Source: Pycnopodia helianthoides (Eukaryota; Echinodermata; Asteroidea; Forcipulatida; Asteriidae). From it: a stretch of DNA of 64,000 nucleotides. Where the stretch lies: NCBI GenBank assembly GCA_032158295.1, contig CM063256.1, forward strand, positions 10,524,453-10,588,452, written 5' to 3'. Shown in pieces: positions 53,400-64,000 of the stretch (position 1 is its first letter; each line of letters starts with the position of its first letter). The position numbers were made by a program, and so were the translations under genes. The notes under the pieces are model-generated. The model was not told the DNA's origin and made no database searches. It worked only from the letters and a program-made list of their open reading frames with translations.

Positions 53400-54980
53400 C
53401 CTCTTTCAATGGACCTTATGCATGGATGAAATGCACATCATGACGTCATTGACCACCATCTTTGATGAACCAAAAAATGGAAACGTGCACGCGTGTACGC
53501 GCTGCGCATAACTCTCAGCCAATGATAGCCTTTCCCGCGTGCATGTTTCATCAACGATGGCGGCCAAGTCAGTGAAACAGTTCCTAAGTTAAATGCTGTC
53601 TCATCAGAATGAAAGCTTTTTGTATTTAGTTGTTAAACTTGTCTACATTTTATTTGAGTTTTACAGGGTGATTTCTTTACGTAATAGTTTTGAGTCAAAA
53701 AACATGAGCACTCTGTCACATTATTTAGCATAAACACTGAAATAGTACCTTTTAATGATTAGTTTTAAAATTAGAATTGAAATAAAAATGATTGTCTTTC
53801 AAAAGAATACCTGCGTGACAGAGGCAAAAGAATGTTTGACCGGATCTTTACATATCGCTGGGGCGCCCTCTTTCGCTCTAATACTCCCTTTCTCCTCTTG
53901 GTGACGATTGCTTGTAATGATGTGCTTGTTTATCGATAGAAGAGTTTATTTACCTTTAATGTGAATAATGTCGCAAATTTCGTTTAAAGGACTAAAGACG
54001 CACATTATTAATCTTAAAAGCTGTTAAAAAAACAAATTAATTTTATAAGCTGCACTAAGTTTAGACTGAAGTAGACACGTGTCTGTGTTCATGTTTAGGT
54101 TGTTATTGTATCAAAGTTTATTAGTGGAAGAATATTTTCTAATGTTTATAATAAAAGGTGATGGTAGAGCACTCCAAGGTCACGTGGTGCTGCAGTTGTG
54201 GTAGATTTTTTTTCTGAAATATCATAGTGTAGTTTCTAAGTATGAACTTCAAAGGGTTCGGGATAGATTGGATATGTTGAAACTGCCCGCGTATTATTTA
54301 GATTTTGCATTTTCTGTATCACCCCCATGCTATAGACCATGCCCATAAAATAATGTAAATTGCACATCGCGCGTGCGCACTGAAACAACGTTTTGAATAA
54401 GATTCTCATTCAATGTCATTGAGAAAATTAAGTTGTTTCTGTTTACACTTTTTTTCACGGGTTAGACATTTTAGGCCAAATGACTTTTTTTAATATTTTT
54501 TTTAATTTTTGACTCAAACAAGGTTTAAACCCACTTTAGGTATGGGGCTACAAAAATGTAAATGAAGTTAAAGACTTTTATAATGAGAAGGCAGATAGGT
54601 ATAACACCATTCATTGTGTAAAGGGAATATATATTAAAATTTGTTATAGTTTAAGGTTATCATTATTGTACTGTCGAAGTTTTGCTGTACCGGGATAGTG
54701 TTCTTATGTAAATAATTTTAAAATAACAACATGGTAATTTCAAAGCCAATTTACATAGAGAATCATGTAAAATTATGGCCCTTTTGCATTGAGCCATAGT
54801 GTTTAGTAGATATTATATTATATACCATGTATAATTATTTTTAAAATGTACTATCAACTCTGCCATGATTTATAAAAAGTTTTATTTCGATTCCATGCTG
54901 ATTTGTATTTGTAGTAATAATTTCTTCCAGAGTACCAATCCTCGATGCAATATTAGCTAACTCATAACCAGCCCATTGAG
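53400..54980. other. Downstream of gene B, no gene recognised
   Basis: AT-rich. 53400-53590 shares words (CCTTATGCAT, GACGTCA, GATGGCGGC) with 34070-34240, suggesting another dispersed element. No ORF of interest. Confidence 0.4.
53781..53786 (+). terminator. Candidate polyadenylation signal for gene B
   Basis: AATAAA about 1.5 kb after the stop codon, the first canonical hexamer I find. Unconfirmed. Confidence 0.3.
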
Positions 54981-54984
54981 CCCC

Positions 54985-55830
54985 CCACAAAAAAACCTTC
55001 CTCTAGCCCCTTCGCCCCAAGCACCTTCAGCCCAAGTCCCTTCATCCTACCTCTACACCCTTCACCCTACATCCAGCCCCTTCAACACACCTCTATTTTA
55101 TTTCCTATGCCTTTATCCCCTTTACCCTGCTTCTAGCCCTCTGCACCCTACCACTAGCCCATTCACCCTGCCTCTAGTCCCGTTCATTTCACTCTACCTT
55201 AACCCTATTTATAGCACGTTCACCCTACCTTTATCCCATTCATCCTACCGATCTACCCATTCACCCTACTTCCAGCCCCGTTCATTTCACTCTACCTTAA
55301 ACCCTCACCCTATTTATAGCACTTTCACCCTACCTCTATCCCATTCATCCCACCGATCTACCCCTTCACCCTACTTCCAGCCCCGTTCATTTCACTCTAC
55401 CTTAAACCCTCACCCTATTTATAGCACTTTCACCCTACCTCTATCCCATTCATCCTACCGATCTACCCCTTCACCCTACTTCCAGCCCCGTTCATTTCAC
55501 TCTACCTCTTACCCCTACACCACACCTCTATAAACCCGTCACTCTATACCTCTAGCACTTTCACCCAACCTCTACTCCCTTCGCCCTATCTCTAGCCTCT
55601 TTCGCCCTTCCTCTGGCCCCTTCACCCTAGATCCAACACAACATCGACACCCCAGCAACTCCCACTTACATCCCTACCTCCAGCAACTTCAACCCCTAGA
55701 TCCAACACAACATCACCTCGAGCCAACACCCACCATCTTCCCTTGCCCCATTGAGCCCACCCACAAACTGACGTCACTTTATCCCGGCCATCCCCTTCCA
55801 CCACGTCACCTTAAACCCACACCCACCTCT
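54985..55830 (+). repeat. C-rich minisatellite with 105-bp higher-order unit
   Basis: The strand is built from CTTCACCCTACCTCTAGCCC-like motifs. A clear 105-bp unit starting CGTTCATTTCACTCTACCTT repeats at 55181, 55279, 55384 and 55489. Because 105 is a multiple of three, an ORF stays open through it (54976-55533); that ORF is a by-product of the repeat. Confidence 0.9.
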
Positions 55831-56221
55831 AAATTAATAGACATTTCTTTTACAAAACGTCACAGTAGCGACTTTTGCCAACCTTGGCACGGGCTGCCTC
55901 CAATGCAAACAAATACAAATGAACAAATAAATGAAATTAAAACAAATAAAAATACGTAAACTTATCTCATTTTTATTACAAATGCTATTAGATTATCCCA
56001 TCACTTGTAATTCAATTATGCTACCTGTCAAACGAAAAAGCACAGATGGTTTTCCCTAAAAAAAGCTTTTATAAATAAAATTACAAAAACATTATGGTCA
56101 AATTTCCTGCAACCCCTTGTTAAATGTTGTGATACTCGTGACCACCCACACAAAATGGTTGACAATGATAGAGATAGCCCTGCCAGTCTGATAAATAAAA
56201 CAAGGACGTAAGTGGTAGCAC

Positions 56222-56611
56222 TTAAATGAACATTACAGAATTGGTTTTTGCTAACAAAACAGTTGCTGGCAGTGTAAGCACTTTATATAATCCACCATAT
56301 ACATAAACTGACAAACCTGTAGAAGTTTGAGATCGATCGGCCATCTGGGTCACGAGAAAATAGTGCAAAACCGATTACAAATTTGCATGAAATCATATAG
56401 ATTCAACAAATGAATACAACGCTCACTGGGCGATAAACTCCAATCGGAAAATGAGTTTATTCATTTCTCATCAATGGCATTTCAGACAGAAATATTTCAA
56501 GGGATGTTTTCTACTATCATCATCATTAGACCCTGTAATTTTTATGTAAATCTGTGATCAAAAAGTATATTTTACAAGTTTTTTCTTACCAATTCTGTGA
56601 TGTTCCTTTAA
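56222..56611 (+). mobile_element. TTAA-flanked MITE (family M4)
   Basis: Begins TTAAATGAACATTACAGAAT and ends TTCTGTGATGTTCCTTTAA. Interior as in the 36230 copy, with a few substitutions. Confidence 0.88.
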
Positions 56612-58276
56612 AGACTAACTAATTACACACACAAAATGCATGAGCTTTCGTAGCAACACTACTCTCACATCAGATGCGGTCAATGTTTGTAAAACAACAA
56701 AGGTATGTACAGACCACAATAACGCGCAACACGATATGACAAGAAACTAGCAACTCTCTATGACCATTTCTTGTCGGGTTTGAACTTTTGGTGGACTCGA
56801 TACGACTTCATGTAATGCAAAGTGCTAACACTGTGACTTAACTTTACATTAAATCTATTCATAAAAAAGGGTTTTATTAGCAAATTCTATTCTCCCATCG
56901 CAGTATTATTTTATGACATTTTTACCGAACGAGATGCGTTTATGTTTGGATTTACACAAACAAACTGCACGAGTGCCGCAATTAGGAGTTGTTTTAAGTC
57001 ATTATTGCGCAGACCAGACAAGGCGCCAACGTCATTCCAAAGCGTCGAAAGGAGACAGACACCGCATATCGACGAGAGCACGTTGCGCATGGTGGTGATG
57101 AAACTGATGCAAAGCGATGCCATGTGCGTCTTGAGTCTGAGACTATATGCTCTCAACTAGCCTTGAATGCAAACTGCACCTGCTCCTTAGAGAGGAGAGG
57201 CAATATATAAATAGAAACATAACCCCCCCCCCCATCCCCTGCAACGGACAAAATGGCGGGAAAACAGCGTGAAAAAATAACTCGGTGTGTTGACGTAGTT
57301 GTAACAACAACATCTCAACTTGTTGGACGAGAGTGCCTTTGGGTTGTGAGGGCGTGCTTTGGGGAGTACCCTGTCCGTTTTCCTTGATTTTAAACAATAA
57401 AATCAGAGCTTTTTTTTTTGTTTAGCAAACAAGTGTGTTTTTTTCTCCTTTTTTCCGCTGATGATGTCACATTAGTTTATGGGGAAAATACCCTCTAATT
57501 CTTTGTTGAATTACGTGTTTGAAAAGTCTCTGCTTTTTAGATTGCTTTTTATATCGTTGCGTAACAAGAAGTTTCGAAAATCAAATACCCGTATTAATTA
57601 AAACTGTCGAAGAAAAAAAATCGAATAGCTTGTTTTTGTAAACTGTTGCTGCATGCTTAGGTTCAATTACTATTGTTATATTTGTTCATAGTAGGCCTAC
57701 AGTAAACATGTCTTCTTGATGCCTTAAACTGAGTGTTGTGGTATTGACGAAAGGAATATCTGTACGCTTAATCGGTTAGAAGAATGCCTATTAAATGACA
57801 ACCAAAGAAGGAATGAAAATGTGGCCGCAGTTTAAAAAAAAAAAATTGATCAGTCGATATTACCACGGCAAACCCTCGCCAGGTGAGTTGCAACATGGCC
57901 GCACACCCTTAAAAACATCATCAAGGCGTGTGTCAGAAATATTTACCAGACGCATGCGTAGTTACACCTTACTATTACAAAAGACACCGTTTGTTGAGTG
58001 CAAACATGAGCTGACCCCTCTGATGTGAGTGTACGAATGCACCGTTCATTTCGTGCCGTGTGTACCCGCAGAAAGGATAGTCTGGTACTACAGCAATAAA
58101 TACGCGACCGGTTTGGAGTGTATACGTACGTTATGAGTGAGCGAGCGCTCTCTTAAGGCGAGGCTGCATAATTTGTATCTCTCCGCAACGCTGCTGTGTG
58201 TGTGACGTGAGCAGCTCGGTACCTGGGATGCGTACCGCCCGTGTGATGTGAGGCTTGCTCTGACAGCTAGCTACGG
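56612..58276. other. Intergenic between genes B and C
   Basis: Between 56913 and 57160 three frames stay open at once on the two strands; one plus-strand frame reads RRPDKAPTSFQSVERRQTPH. I cannot assign it. A poly(C) tract lies near 57223. Further on the sequence is AT-rich until it becomes more GC-balanced near 57900, approaching gene C. Confidence 0.4.
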
Positions 58277-58486
58277 ATGCAGTGCAGTCGTGAGAAGCAG
58301 CGCGTGAACCACCGAGCAGGGAGGGTATCCTCGTCGGGTAATCTTCGGCTCAAGCACGGACCAGCATCGCGTTCTCGCCGCCATCCCCAGCCTAAAACTC
58401 ACATATACCTCTGGACAAGAGACTCCCTGGATATTTTGTTACTTACACGGACGTCGTTGTCTTTGATCTCCGCCTTGGTTATTAAG

Positions 58487-58559
58487 ATGGAGCGAGTTGT
58501 TGTCACCACAGCCCTGGCATGCCTGCTGATGCTATTCTGTTCAGTTGCTTCAGGAGAAG
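58487..58559 (+). CDS. Gene C exon 1: signal peptide of a third secreted/membrane gene
   Basis: ATG in AAGATGG context. It encodes MERVVVTTALACLLMLFCSV then ASGEG, a textbook signal peptide, ending at a strong donor GAAG|GTAAGT in phase 1. The phase and the glycine-type split codon match exon 1 of genes A and B, so a third member of the same family is plausible, but no SRCR exon follows within the remaining 5.4 kb. The frame is also open upstream to an ATG at 58277; that start would bury the hydrophobic segment 70 residues in, so I prefer 58487. Identity remains unknown. Confidence 0.6.
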
Positions 58560-60580
58560 GTAAGTTTTGCCAATTCATTGACCTTGAACTCATTTGGCAA
58601 AATTGCCATTTTACGGAGTTGACATGCTCAGCCTTCGTCACAAGAATGAGGGTAGTCTGCTTCTACACAACAAAAACTAGCCACTGTAACAACGGTGGAG
58701 GTCAACCTCGATAACACTGAATTGGCAAGGACTTTAATATTATATTGAAGCGGTTTATGAACTCGTTTTAAAGTTCCATTAGCTTGAATTGAGTGTTGAT
58801 GTCAATTCTTCTGAAATGTCGAATTCTTATTCGTGGCTTGAGCGTTGATTACACACAAACAAGGCCAGTGCATTGTAGACAAATACACGGTACATTAATC
58901 TTGACAAGCATATCATTGTATAAATGAACTACTATAGTACTCAATGCTGTCCTCGATTATCTAGGGATTCGGAATGTAATTGCTTTTTGTGTGTGAAATG
59001 ACTGATTGTATGTCATACTGTGCATACTGCGGACGCGGTGAACAGATACTCAGCTATTCTCCGCCGTGACAATAAACAAAATACTTTGCTCTGATCAAAA
59101 AACCACCTGAAGAATAATATGGTAATGTATGCAGGGTACTGGGGTGCATATCATTAGCATAGATTACCTACTACTCATACACGCCCAAGTGGCAAGCGTC
59201 TGCTTACATGTCCCACCGATCATCTCAGTATAATGTGTGTGTACCCATCTTTCCATCGCTCCACAACGTTCCCACTGCTGTGAGTTTTGTCTTCCAGCTC
59301 AGAAATGGAAAATAACGTGTAGTCTCGGCACGCAGCGGCAACACGCCCCGACGGGGTCTTGCCATGCATAATGATGCATGCAAAACACCGCAGTCGCTAA
59401 AAATAAAAAACAGAGAAGATGCTTCGGCCATGGTCGCGTTGTTTCAAAATCCGCAATCACATTTGACAATCGTACCGTGTGCATTAATGCAAATTGTCGA
59501 AATAGCAGTCGACCGAGAGATGCGATGTCTTGTGGCTGTGTGCCCTGTGGAATGTTTCATTTGTTTGAATTTGTAAACTGTGTATTATGTGCGAAGTGAT
59601 TTACCGGTTATTGGTGTTGGCAGTATAGTTATAAAAAAGTAACCACGTTTAATTTATAACTACTCATGTGAAACCGCAACGAGATCTATGAAAGCTAAAC
59701 TAAATCAATGAAGCTGTGTCACAGTCTTAAAACCGTTTTCATGTCAAATGTAGTAAAACCTTTTTTACAATGGAAAATGTATTTATAGCCCATGAAAATA
59801 ACTTCATTGCTATTTAACGTGTTTACGACCTGCAAAGCCAACTGGTAGCATTTTCCCGCAGTATCGATTGGTTGGCGGAAGCCAGACCCCCCTCCGCTGT
59901 GTTATTGTATTAGAAAACCAGTCACAGGCCCGTGCATGTGGAGAAATCATTGTGTTTCTGTAAACAGTCGATACTGTCATGTCTGGGTATACCGAGCGAA
60001 AAGATCTTTGAATCTTAGCATGCCGGTGACATTGGCCCAGCCGAATGAAGAAGCAAAACCAGCAGGTGACCGGAGGGTAGACTGAGATTTGTCGCCTTCT
60101 AGGTGTGGCTTGCAACGGCTGTGTCAGACGACTGAAAGAAGGGGGACAAAATCTGTCAGACTATTTAAACATTTGCTATTATAAAAAAGGGGGCTTTCTA
60201 TTTTTCGAGCGGCAATAAGTTGTAAGGTTCACCGGGGTCGTGTAATCAATATGGTGCACAATAGAGACGGCGCTGCAAGCTGCGGTTGGGTATAAATGGG
60301 TTAGGCTTGTGCCTTGGGTGAGACGATGCACGCCTTGTAGTTACTGGATCGGCTGGGTTTAATTATGCTTTTAATTTCAGTTTTTAAAGAGAATTCCCCA
60401 CTTGGTTATTCGTCAGTTTAATTTGACCAGATTGACACCTAAAGGTAAAACAGTTAGTCGAGTTGGTCGGTTTTTATGCTAATCTGTAATTGAACCGTTG
60501 TTTGGTTCAATTCAGTTTGGTCGAGGCTACTACTTTCAATTCTTTGTATCACAGTGTACGAGTATCTCTTCTGTGTCATT
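58560..60580. other. Putative gene C intron 1, proximal part
   Basis: No exon or repeat family recognised. Short ORFs near 59225-59600 and 59810-60115 have no motif. Confidence 0.4.
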
Positions 60581-60952
60581 CAAAGGCAGGATATGTTTTT
60601 GGTAATTGTCAAAGACTAGTACTTGGTGTATCCCAACAGTATGCATAAAACAACAAATCTGTGAAAATTAAGGCTTAATTGGTCATCGAAGTTGCAAGAA
60701 AATAAGGAAAGAAAAAACACCCTTGTTGCATTGTGCTTTAACGTGCATGAGAAAGGCTTCGTGTCTGAAGTCTTTCTCAGATTTAAATATTTTACTAAGA
60801 ATTGACCTCTTTTTCAAAAACTACATTACTTCAGAGGGAGTCATTTCTCACAATGTTTTATACTATCAGCAGCTCTCAGGTGCCCCTTACCAAGTAGGTT
60901 TTTATGGTAATGTATTTTTTGAGTAATAATCAAAAGTATCCACTGCCTTTAA
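60581..60952 (-). mobile_element. TTAA-type MITE (family M1 relative), inverted
   Basis: Ends CAAAAGTATCCACTGCCTTTAA at the right; contains AAGGCTTCGTGTCTGAAGTC and AGAGGGAGTCATTTCTCACA, the inverse of the M1 interior. An M3 relative (60953-61252) abuts it. Confidence 0.78.
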
Positions 60953-61252
60953 AACACATGAATACCATTGGTAAATTGTCAAAGACCGGTATCCACACTT
61001 TTAATGTGACCCAACATAAGCTCACTCTGTCATCGGAGTCACGAGAAAGCAGTGAAAAAAATCCCATAATTGTTCCACTGTTTTCAAACATAGCTTTTTT
61101 TTCACGAAATTCTCCCAAAAAAACTATTGCTATTCAGTGGCAATTCAGTAGTGGAAGTTTTCCACCATGACCACACCTTTATACAATGTAAGGTATTTGT
61201 AAATCTGTGAACATTGATATTTGCAAGCTTACCAATGTTGTGCACACCTAAA
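60953..61252 (-). mobile_element. M3-type MITE, inverted
   Basis: Shares ATTGTCAAAGACCGGTATCC, AATGTGACCCAACATA and the end TTACCAATGTTGTGCACAC with the 7991 copy in inverted form. Confidence 0.65.
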
Positions 61253-62394
61253 CAGATGCACAACAGCTGAGAGTGCTCAATGCAAATTTCTGACTGAAAC
61301 AAAATGTCTCTCTGTTCTGCAGACATTCTGTACTCCGAGGCAGTATAATTAGAGTAGCAATGTCAGCATTCAACTGTATGACGTAATCTGCTACTTTCTG
61401 TAGTTTAGCCTTTTTTACCTTTATTGCACGAACATAAAAAACAACGTGGTGCAAAAGTGAAACCTGAACAGGCACGCAGGCCCACTAAACGGGGACCCTT
61501 GTTCACACATCAGAATAAAACAAAGAAACAAATACAACAGAGAAAGAAGAAGAAAAACTGCAGAAAACGTGGAAGTATAAACATGTATGCACAGTATAAG
61601 GTACAGTGTAGTATAGGTATACCATTCTCAAGTAGGTTATTCGATTCCCCGTTCTTGTCTTGAACTAATCTGGAATCGAATCATTATAGAAAAACATTCT
61701 TACCTGACATTAACGAAGGCTGGCTGGTACAGGCAGAAAAGACAACCTGTCAGACAACCTTCATTTCCTGTTTCTACTCTACATCAAACTACCACTGTTG
61801 ATGGCATTGAACTTTACATGCAATATATTATAATAATAGATATAGCAGATACATTCTGTATCAGGTGATCGTATTTGCCGTTCTTGAAACATTACGAATT
61901 GTTTAATTAGCTGGTTTAATGCAAACAAGTAGCACTTTATAAAAGCAATAATCGTAAGTGTTTTCAATTTAAACAAAATGCTTCGTCAGATCATAACAAA
62001 TATTTGGTGTGTATCTCGTTTTATTGAGCTATAATTTTAGTCCACTACGTTATAGACCGTGGACGTTTCATCCATAATATCCGAACATGATTCTGTTAAT
62101 TATTTATCTATTCATTTTAAATCGTTAGACATGCAATAAATACGAGGTGAACAGGGGCTGCCAAAGAAAATACAAAAGTGAAACTGTCTTCAAATGATGG
62201 GTCCAGACAGACCTCTGCCAATACTTTAAAAATAATTATACTAAGAATATTTTATAAAAATGGATTTACACACTGACACTACAAAGAGAGAGATTTGTAA
62301 AATTACGCATGTTAGACATGATTGTCAATTATTGTGTCCCAACCATTTTCCTGGGACTGCATAGCCCTGGTTATCTCGGGTACCCAATACTGCT
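61253..62394. other. Putative gene C intron 1, middle
   Basis: AT-rich; no exon-like stretch or repeat family is recognised. Confidence 0.4.
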
Positions 62395-62788
62395 TTAAAG
62401 GAACATTACAGAATTGATAAGAAAAAAAACCTGTAAAATATACTTTTGATCACAGATTTGCAACAAACTTACACGGTCTAATGATGATGAAAGTAGAAAA
62501 CATCCCTTGAAATATTTCTGTCTGAAATGCCATATTTGATGAGAAATTAATAAACTTTTTTTCCGATTGGAGTTTATCGCTCAGTGAGCGTTTTATTCAT
62601 TTGTTAAATCTATACGATTTCATGCAAATGTGTAATCGGTTTTTCTCTATTTTCTCGTGACCCAGATGGCCGATCGATCTCAAACTTCTACAGGTTCGTC
62701 AGTTTATGTATATGGTGGATTACATAAAGTGCTTACACTGCCAGCAGCTGTTTTGTTAGCAACAACCAATTCTGTAATGTTCCTTTAA
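62395..62788 (-). mobile_element. TTAA-flanked MITE (family M4), inverted
   Basis: Borders TTAAAGGAACATTACAGAAT and ATTCTGTAATGTTCCTTTAA. The interior is reversed relative to the other four copies, for example CCGATTGGAGTTTATCGCTC. Confidence 0.9.
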
Positions 62789-63304
62789 AACGTGTGAAGC
62801 AAACAAAATGGCACACTTTAACGGAGAAACTGTGTGCAGTCTACTTCCTGTCAAGGTTGCCAAGTCGACAGTTAGACATTAGTGCATCTTTTAACGGTCT
62901 AATTAAACATTAACCAGTGCTTCAGCGCGTTGCTCAGTTTAACATAAAATAGGCGTACTTGATTGAACAATTAATTAAGCTCACCACTAGTTACTAAAGC
63001 CTGATTGCGAAGAGACCTATAATCTCATTCTTGAAACATTACTTTAAAAACATTTTACCTATTAAATACAATACAGCCGGCTGGTCTTTCTCAGCCTATA
63101 AATAATCCCTGGGGGAAAAAAGGTTGTGAAACTTGTCAATCAGTAACCCCAAACAATATTGTCACCAGGAGAGCAGACCGCACAATAACAGACAACATTG
63201 ACAGGTGGATGGGGGGTCCCAGCGAGTTTTAGCCGGGGTAGGTTGCTGCCAGTTCTGATTCCCACACGGTTGAAAGCTTTCTATATCAAAGATTTTCACT
63301 CCCT

Positions 63305-63679
63305 TTAAGGAACATTACAGAATTGGTTTTTGCTAACAAAACAGTTGCTGGCAGTGTAAGCACTTTATGTTATCCACCATATACATAAACTGACAAACCT
63401 GTAGAAGTTTGAGATCGATCGGCCATCTGGGTCACGAGAAAATAGTGAAAAACCGATTACACATTTGCATGCAATCATATAGATTCAACAAATGAATAAA
63501 ACGCTCACTGAGCGATAAACTCCAATCATTTCTCTTCAAATATGGCATTTCAGACAGAAATATTTCAGGGGATGTTTTCTACTATCATCATCATTAGACA
63601 GTGTAAGTTTTATGTAAATCTGTGATCAAAAGTATATTTTACAAGTTTTTTTCTTACCAATTCTGTAATGTGCCTTTAA
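63305..63679 (+). mobile_element. TTAA-flanked MITE (family M4)
   Basis: Borders TTAAGGAACATTACAGAATT and TTCTGTAATGTGCCTTTAA. A 16-bp or so deletion removes the CGGAAAATTAGTTTATT segment found in the others. Confidence 0.88.
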
Positions 63680-64000
63680 ATTTGTTTTTTCTTCATTTTT
63701 TGTTCGTGGTTCTTTGAATTGTTTTCGATTCTTTATTGGAATCCCTGTTCAAACAAGCCACCGGTCTTTCCAATTGTTGCCCTTGCAGCACGTGTGTTTA
63801 CACAGCCATTCAGTTGGTTAAGAAAGCCCCGATGGTAACCTCGATTTTTTCCAGTCAAGTCTATATAACGCGTCAACATGTAATCTCGCAGAGGGTAAGT
63901 CTAAAGGGCTTAAACTTCAAAAGTAATTGTGGGAGTGCACTGTTTCCGTCAACACGTATCAACAAGTTCCTCTGAAATGAAAGTTTACAGCCATTTTCCA
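63680..64000. other. Right end of window, weak exon candidate
   Basis: An acceptor-like TTGCCCTTGCAG at 63788 and a donor-like GAGG|GTAAGT at 63894 bound a stretch open in one frame. That frame needs phase-2 entry, whereas gene C exon 1 leaves in phase 1, so it cannot be spliced directly to it. No domain is recognised. Confidence 0.25.

Noticed and set aside
58277..58486. N-terminal extension of gene C from an upstream in-frame ATG
   Set aside because: It would place the clear signal peptide 70 residues inside the protein; the basic, low-hydrophobicity extension looks like translated 5' UTR.
63789..63894. Possible second exon of gene C
   Set aside because: It is open only in phase 2, while gene C exon 1 leaves in phase 1.

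Overview
The window looks like a piece of an animal nuclear genome. Genes are split by large introns with canonical GT...AG borders. Non-coding DNA is AT-rich and full of short TTAA-flanked MITE-like repeats, tRNA-derived SINEs, foldback palindromes and minisatellites. The protein architectures (SRCR, WSC, CUB and CCP/sushi domains on single-pass membrane proteins) and the repeat landscape suggest a marine deuterostome, most likely an echinoderm such as a sea star. The taxon is an inference; no marker gene is present.

Layout. 1-8.3 kb: no gene seen; a long terminal-inverted-repeat element (893-2746), hairpins and a 29-bp minisatellite. 8.38-9.46 kb: an intronless 12-finger C2H2 zinc-finger gene. 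9.5-14.2 kb: repeats, a degenerate tRNA-Asn-like sequence, a 186-bp (GA)n tract and a retroelement 3' remnant. 14.2-28.5 kb: gene A, 12 coding exons, 864 residues: signal peptide, SRCR, WSC, CUB, Ser/Thr/Pro stalk, an unrecognised 150-residue domain, CCP, transmembrane helix, acidic tail ending in polyproline. 28.5-36.0 kb: gene A 3' region and intergenic repeats. 36.0-52.3 kb: gene B, 10 coding exons: signal peptide, SRCR, WSC, CUB, CCP, Ser/Thr/Pro stalk, CCP, transmembrane helix, 193-residue tail. 52.3-58.5 kb: SINE and LINE remnants and a C-rich minisatellite. 58.49-58.56 kb: a third signal-peptide first exon (gene C) whose remaining exons lie beyond the window.

Genes A and B are on the same strand, share domain order and almost all intron phases, and are tandem paralogs. 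WSC followed by CUB on a single-pass membrane protein is the Kremen ectodomain order, with an SRCR domain where Kremen has a kringle. They are probably ligand- or glycan-binding cell-surface receptors, possibly immune; that role is inferred. The most notable points are this architecture, the unassigned domain in gene A, and a reading-frame break at the start of the gene B cytoplasmic tail.
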